64,000 bases of DNA from Allium sativum (Eukaryota; Streptophyta; Magnoliopsida; Asparagales; Amaryllidaceae): positions 66,472,501 to 66,536,500 of the forward strand of contig CM060910.1 of assembly GCA_030737875.1 (NCBI GenBank). Direction: 5' to 3'. Shown piece by piece: positions 61,993 through 64,000 of this stretch. The position numbers and the translations under genes are program-made. Under the pieces are notes generated by a model. It saw nothing but the letters and a program-made list of their open reading frames with translations, searched no databases and was not told where the DNA came from. The first letter of the stretch is position 1. Every line of letters starts with the position of its first letter.

Positions 61993-62202
61993 ACGAGGTT
62001 AGGTTACATTAGTGGTGGAAGTCTGCCCGGACCCGACCGGCATATCCAGCAGCCACTAATGTTGAACCTAATGTGAGAGGTCTAAGTGTGTGAATACGAC
62101 TCAGGCTAAGACACGAGGTTAGACCCAACTGTGGAATAAGACTGCCCGGACCCGACCGACATATCCAGCATCCACATGTCGTAGGCCTAATGTGGGAGGT
62201 CT
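61993..62202 (+). other. Tandem hairpin modules of LTR c
   Basis: Module 1 (61993-62083) pairs TTAGGTT with AACCTAA and CATTAGTGG with CCACTAATG. Module 2 (62113-62202) pairs TTAG with CTAA and CTGTGGA with TCCACATG. The loops contain tgcccggacccgaccgg and catatccagca. Confidence 0.78.
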
Positions 62203-62299
62203 AGCCCAATATAACCATAATTAGACATGGTAATAAGAAAAGACTACTTAATCTAACTTAATACATGTGGACTATATGATGATAGACATAAGTTATGGT

Positions 62300-62690
62300 T
62301 AAGTAAAATGAGTTGGATTGTGGGTGGGTTAAGTACAACTGACGGGTAGGTAGGTAATATTAATATATATAGGCCCACAAACTTTACCATTAGATAAATA
62401 GGATTAAATCAGTGAGAGGGTTAAGTACAACTGAAGGGTAGGTGGGTAATGTTAATATATATAGGCCCACAAACTTAACCGGATAAAAATGGTTATGTAA
62501 TTAAATACACCTAATGGTATACATAACCGGGGCAAAATAGTAAAGTTATGTATTAAAGACACCCTTAGGGGTACGCATAACTAATGAGAGTAGATAGGGT
62601 TATGTATTAAAGACACTTATAGGTACGCATAACTGATTGAGGGCTATGTAATTAAAGACACCTTAGGGTATACATAGTCAGTAGAAAACC
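62300..62690 (+). repeat. Two tandem repeat fields in LTR c
   Basis: 62310-62480: two copies of gggttaagtacaactgaagg with aatatatataggcccacaaac. 62490-62690: about four units of ggttatgtattaaagacacc with tacgcataac. Confidence 0.82.
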
Positions 62691-62697
62691 TAGTGGG

Positions 62698-62726
62698 GAT
62701 ACAAGACATAGGGGAGAGCTTGTATC
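62698..62726 (+). other. GATACAAG/CTTGTATC hairpin
   Basis: A perfect 8-bp stem (62698-62705 and 62719-62726) around a 13-base loop. The counterpart in LTR P (13781-13788 and 13802-13809) reads GATGCAAG/CTTGCATC, a paired change. Confidence 0.72.
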
Positions 62727-63729
62727 ATGTTGTGTGGGACCCATTTCAGTCAGTAACCCGGAGGGGTATCAAAGTAAAGAACTCTGTACTAGGCGGGGAA
62801 GGGGTACGCTTACTGATTGATTGTAAGAGATCCAAAACGAGACGGATGGTGTGGGCGGCACAAACCGACCAGGGACATGTGCGTGCATGGGCCGGGAAGA
62901 GGGGGACAAGACGACCATGACACCAGTAGGTATAACTATGCACACCTTGGGTTGCCACTTTAGGGAAGTGATACCCCCTAGTTGTGGGACCAGCAAAGGG
63001 TATCTACAGAGTAGGGAGCCGATCGATTAGGGTAGTGGTTAGGGTATACCCGGACGTAGGCCCTAAGTCTACCAATTTATAGTAGGAGGGTAGTGGGCGT
63101 GACTAGTTGATATAGGAGCAGGTGGCACCTATGATAGCAGCTAGGAATACACGAAACTACCACCATCGTTATCATTAGCGGAAGGGATCATCCCATCTTG
63201 ATTTTACTAGTAATAGTGCAGAGTAGTTTGTAGTGAAGCATGCATACATCTTACCTTTTTTGTCCTGTCATACCTTCCATCTGTACCGTGAATCCTCTTA
63301 TCCACTTTGTATGCCTGTCACGTTTACCTTTATTTATTTACTGGCTAAAAGTTACTGGACTCACCAGACGTATGTCTGACATAGTTTGTTTCGCCTCTTT
63401 TCTTCTGTTTCCCCCAGATCTCAGGGAGGAAACACCCAGGTTTAGTCAGGATTTGGATATCATATTCTAGGAGCTACTTCTGAAGTATGGCTCGAGTCTC
63501 TTTCTCTTATATGCTTGCTCTTTAATATGGGGAATGATGTTTTTCTTTTAAATACCTATGTACTCTGATAATGTAAGACAGAAGTGTTTTGTTGTAATGG
63601 TTTTATGACTCGTGGTATTATGTAACAAAGTATTTTGGTGATTTAATAAAGTTGTTTATTTTCCGCTGCAAAATTTTTATATCTGTCTTTGATATTCTGC
63701 GTCTGCTTACCTAAAACGCTCCACTAAAG

Positions 63730-63759
63730 TTAAGGCATTCCCTTTATGAGTGACCTTAA
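63730..63759 (+). other. LTR-terminal hairpin next to PBS
   Basis: TTAAGG (63730-63735) and CCTTAA (63754-63759) close a loop with cattccctttatgagtga, 18 bases before the LTR end. LTRs a (TTAGGG/CCCTAA) and P (TTAATG/CATTAA) have paired changes at the same place. Confidence 0.72.
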
Positions 63760-63779
63760 TGGAGGTGGGGTGTTACACT

Positions 63780-63792
63780 TGGTATCAGAGCT
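63780..63792 (+). promoter_or_regulatory. Primer binding site of element c
   Basis: tggtatcagagct lies two bases after the LTR end TGTTACA, a perfect plant iMet-type PBS. Confidence 0.95.
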
Positions 63793-63954
63793 GAAGGTTA
63801 CGAGATTAGATAAAAGTTTTGAAAATATTTTTCAAAAAGGTTTTAAAAGAAAGTATTTTCAAAAAGGAAAGCCTGTTTTGAAAAAAATCCCCAAAAAGCC
63901 ATATGTAGTATCCTTCGGTCCTTTTTCTAAAATCTCTCCTTTTTTCTTCTCAAC

Positions 63955-64000
63955 ATGTCTAAGGATCTTAACTTCCAGAGGCAGGATGGTTTAGGAGGTA
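63955..64000 (+). CDS. Possible gag start of element c (partial)
   Basis: The first ATG after a CT-rich leader (tccttttttcttctcaac) lies 162 bases after the PBS, the usual place for gag of a Gypsy element. Fifteen open codons (MSKDLNFQRQDGLGG) reach the window edge. This is too short to show a gag domain. An overlapping frame at 63746-63994 starts inside the LTR and is unlikely to be translated as gag. Confidence 0.4.
   Translation, partial: MSKDLNFQRQDGLGG

Larger units (their letters stand above)
61068..63417 (+). other. Candidate leader intron in LTR c
   Basis: Donor GTGAGTTCTAG at 61068, 227 bases after the TATA box. Acceptor tttcttctgtttcccccag ends at 63417. The 2350-base span encloses the minisatellites and the paired hairpin modules. 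Spliced, the leader would join about 200 bases of exon to 360 bases of U5 before the PBS. Confidence 0.45.
60399..63777 (+). repeat. 5' LTR of element c, 3379 bp
   Basis: TGTAACAGCCCGTAATTTT ... GGTGGGGTGTTACA. It shares with LTRs a and b the U3 block (gggttacgccattgcattcg, gagatagagtccgagtttgc), TATA box, donor, hairpins and acceptor. At the GTCGAC-array position it has a different inverted-repeat cluster (60601-60665). Minisatellites are at 61140-61540 and 62300-62690. Confidence 0.92.
60399..64000 (+). mobile_element. Family-1 Gypsy element c, 5' end (continues off window)
   Basis: A complete 5' LTR (60399-63777) is followed by a perfect iMet primer site and a leader. The LTR/PBS arrangement and TGTAACA...TGTTACA termini fit Tekay/Del-type chromoviruses. 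It inserted into the element E 5' LTR. It is the only family-1 copy in the window with an interior, so the region to the right is where the family's proteins should be sought. Confidence 0.88.

Noticed and set aside
63746..63994. 82-codon plus frame crossing the LTR/PBS junction
   Set aside because: It starts inside the LTR and includes the PBS; the ATG at 63955 in another frame is the better gag candidate.
1..64000. tRNA, rRNA, CRISPR or organelle-derived segments
   Set aside because: No cloverleaf with A and B boxes, no rRNA-like stretches, no regularly spaced identical repeats with unique spacers, and no plastid or mitochondrial gene motifs were recognised.

Overview
The window is intergenic, repeat-rich nuclear DNA of a flowering plant, most likely a eudicot with a large genome. 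The evidence is its AT-richness, the many plant LTR retrotransposon hallmarks (tRNA-iMet-type primer sites, FEDEI-type pol ends beside polypurine tracts, TG...CA termini, 5-bp target duplications), a Sirevirus-like Copia element, CACTA and Helitron termini, and the lack of any intact protein gene. No host gene, tRNA or rRNA was found. The only protein traces are a broken Ulp1/C48 peptidase piece (24709-24980), a few last pol codons beside PPTs, and about 15 codons of a possible gag start at the right edge.

Layout, left half. A minus-strand giant LTR (1-2439) interrupts the 5' LTR of plus-strand element A (2440-12033). Element A is a non-autonomous LARD-like element with 5.7-kb LTRs and a 1.48-kb non-coding interior. 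Element A abuts the 3' part of a family-1 LTR (12034-14903). That LTR lies in the 3' LTR of a minus-strand Sirevirus-like element (14904-24234), which also contains a complete family-1 solo LTR (15029-18261, TSD agaat). Next come a CACTA remnant (24235-25510) and a further family-1 LTR end (25511-30013) holding a small element with a 9-bp TSD (25532-26330).

Layout, right half. A perfect small TRIM element (30925-31710, TSD cttaa) sits in otherwise featureless AT-rich DNA. A family-2-like LTR fragment (32830-40294) is split by a family-1 solo LTR (34858-39078, TSD ttcac). A second LARD, element E (minus strand, 40295-60398), follows. A Tat/Athila-like solo LTR (46704-55786, TSD aatat) is inserted in its 3' LTR, and a probable 7.5-kb Helitron (47210-54740) is inserted in that. 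Finally a family-1 element begins at 60399, with a complete 5' LTR (to 63777) and PBS, and runs off the window.

Two retrotransposon families dominate. Family 1 (five LTRs, 3.2-4.2 kb where complete) shares a TATA box, a canonical splice donor about 190-230 bases downstream, a polypyrimidine-AG acceptor 240-400 bases before the LTR end, and several hairpins whose stems differ between copies but stay complementary. This suggests a spliced leader whose intron carries structured RNA. Family 2 (elements A and E plus two LTR fragments) has 5.7-6.5-kb LTRs around a conserved non-coding interior, so it is a genuinely amplified LARD family. All boundaries and alignments were read by eye; no similarity search was run.
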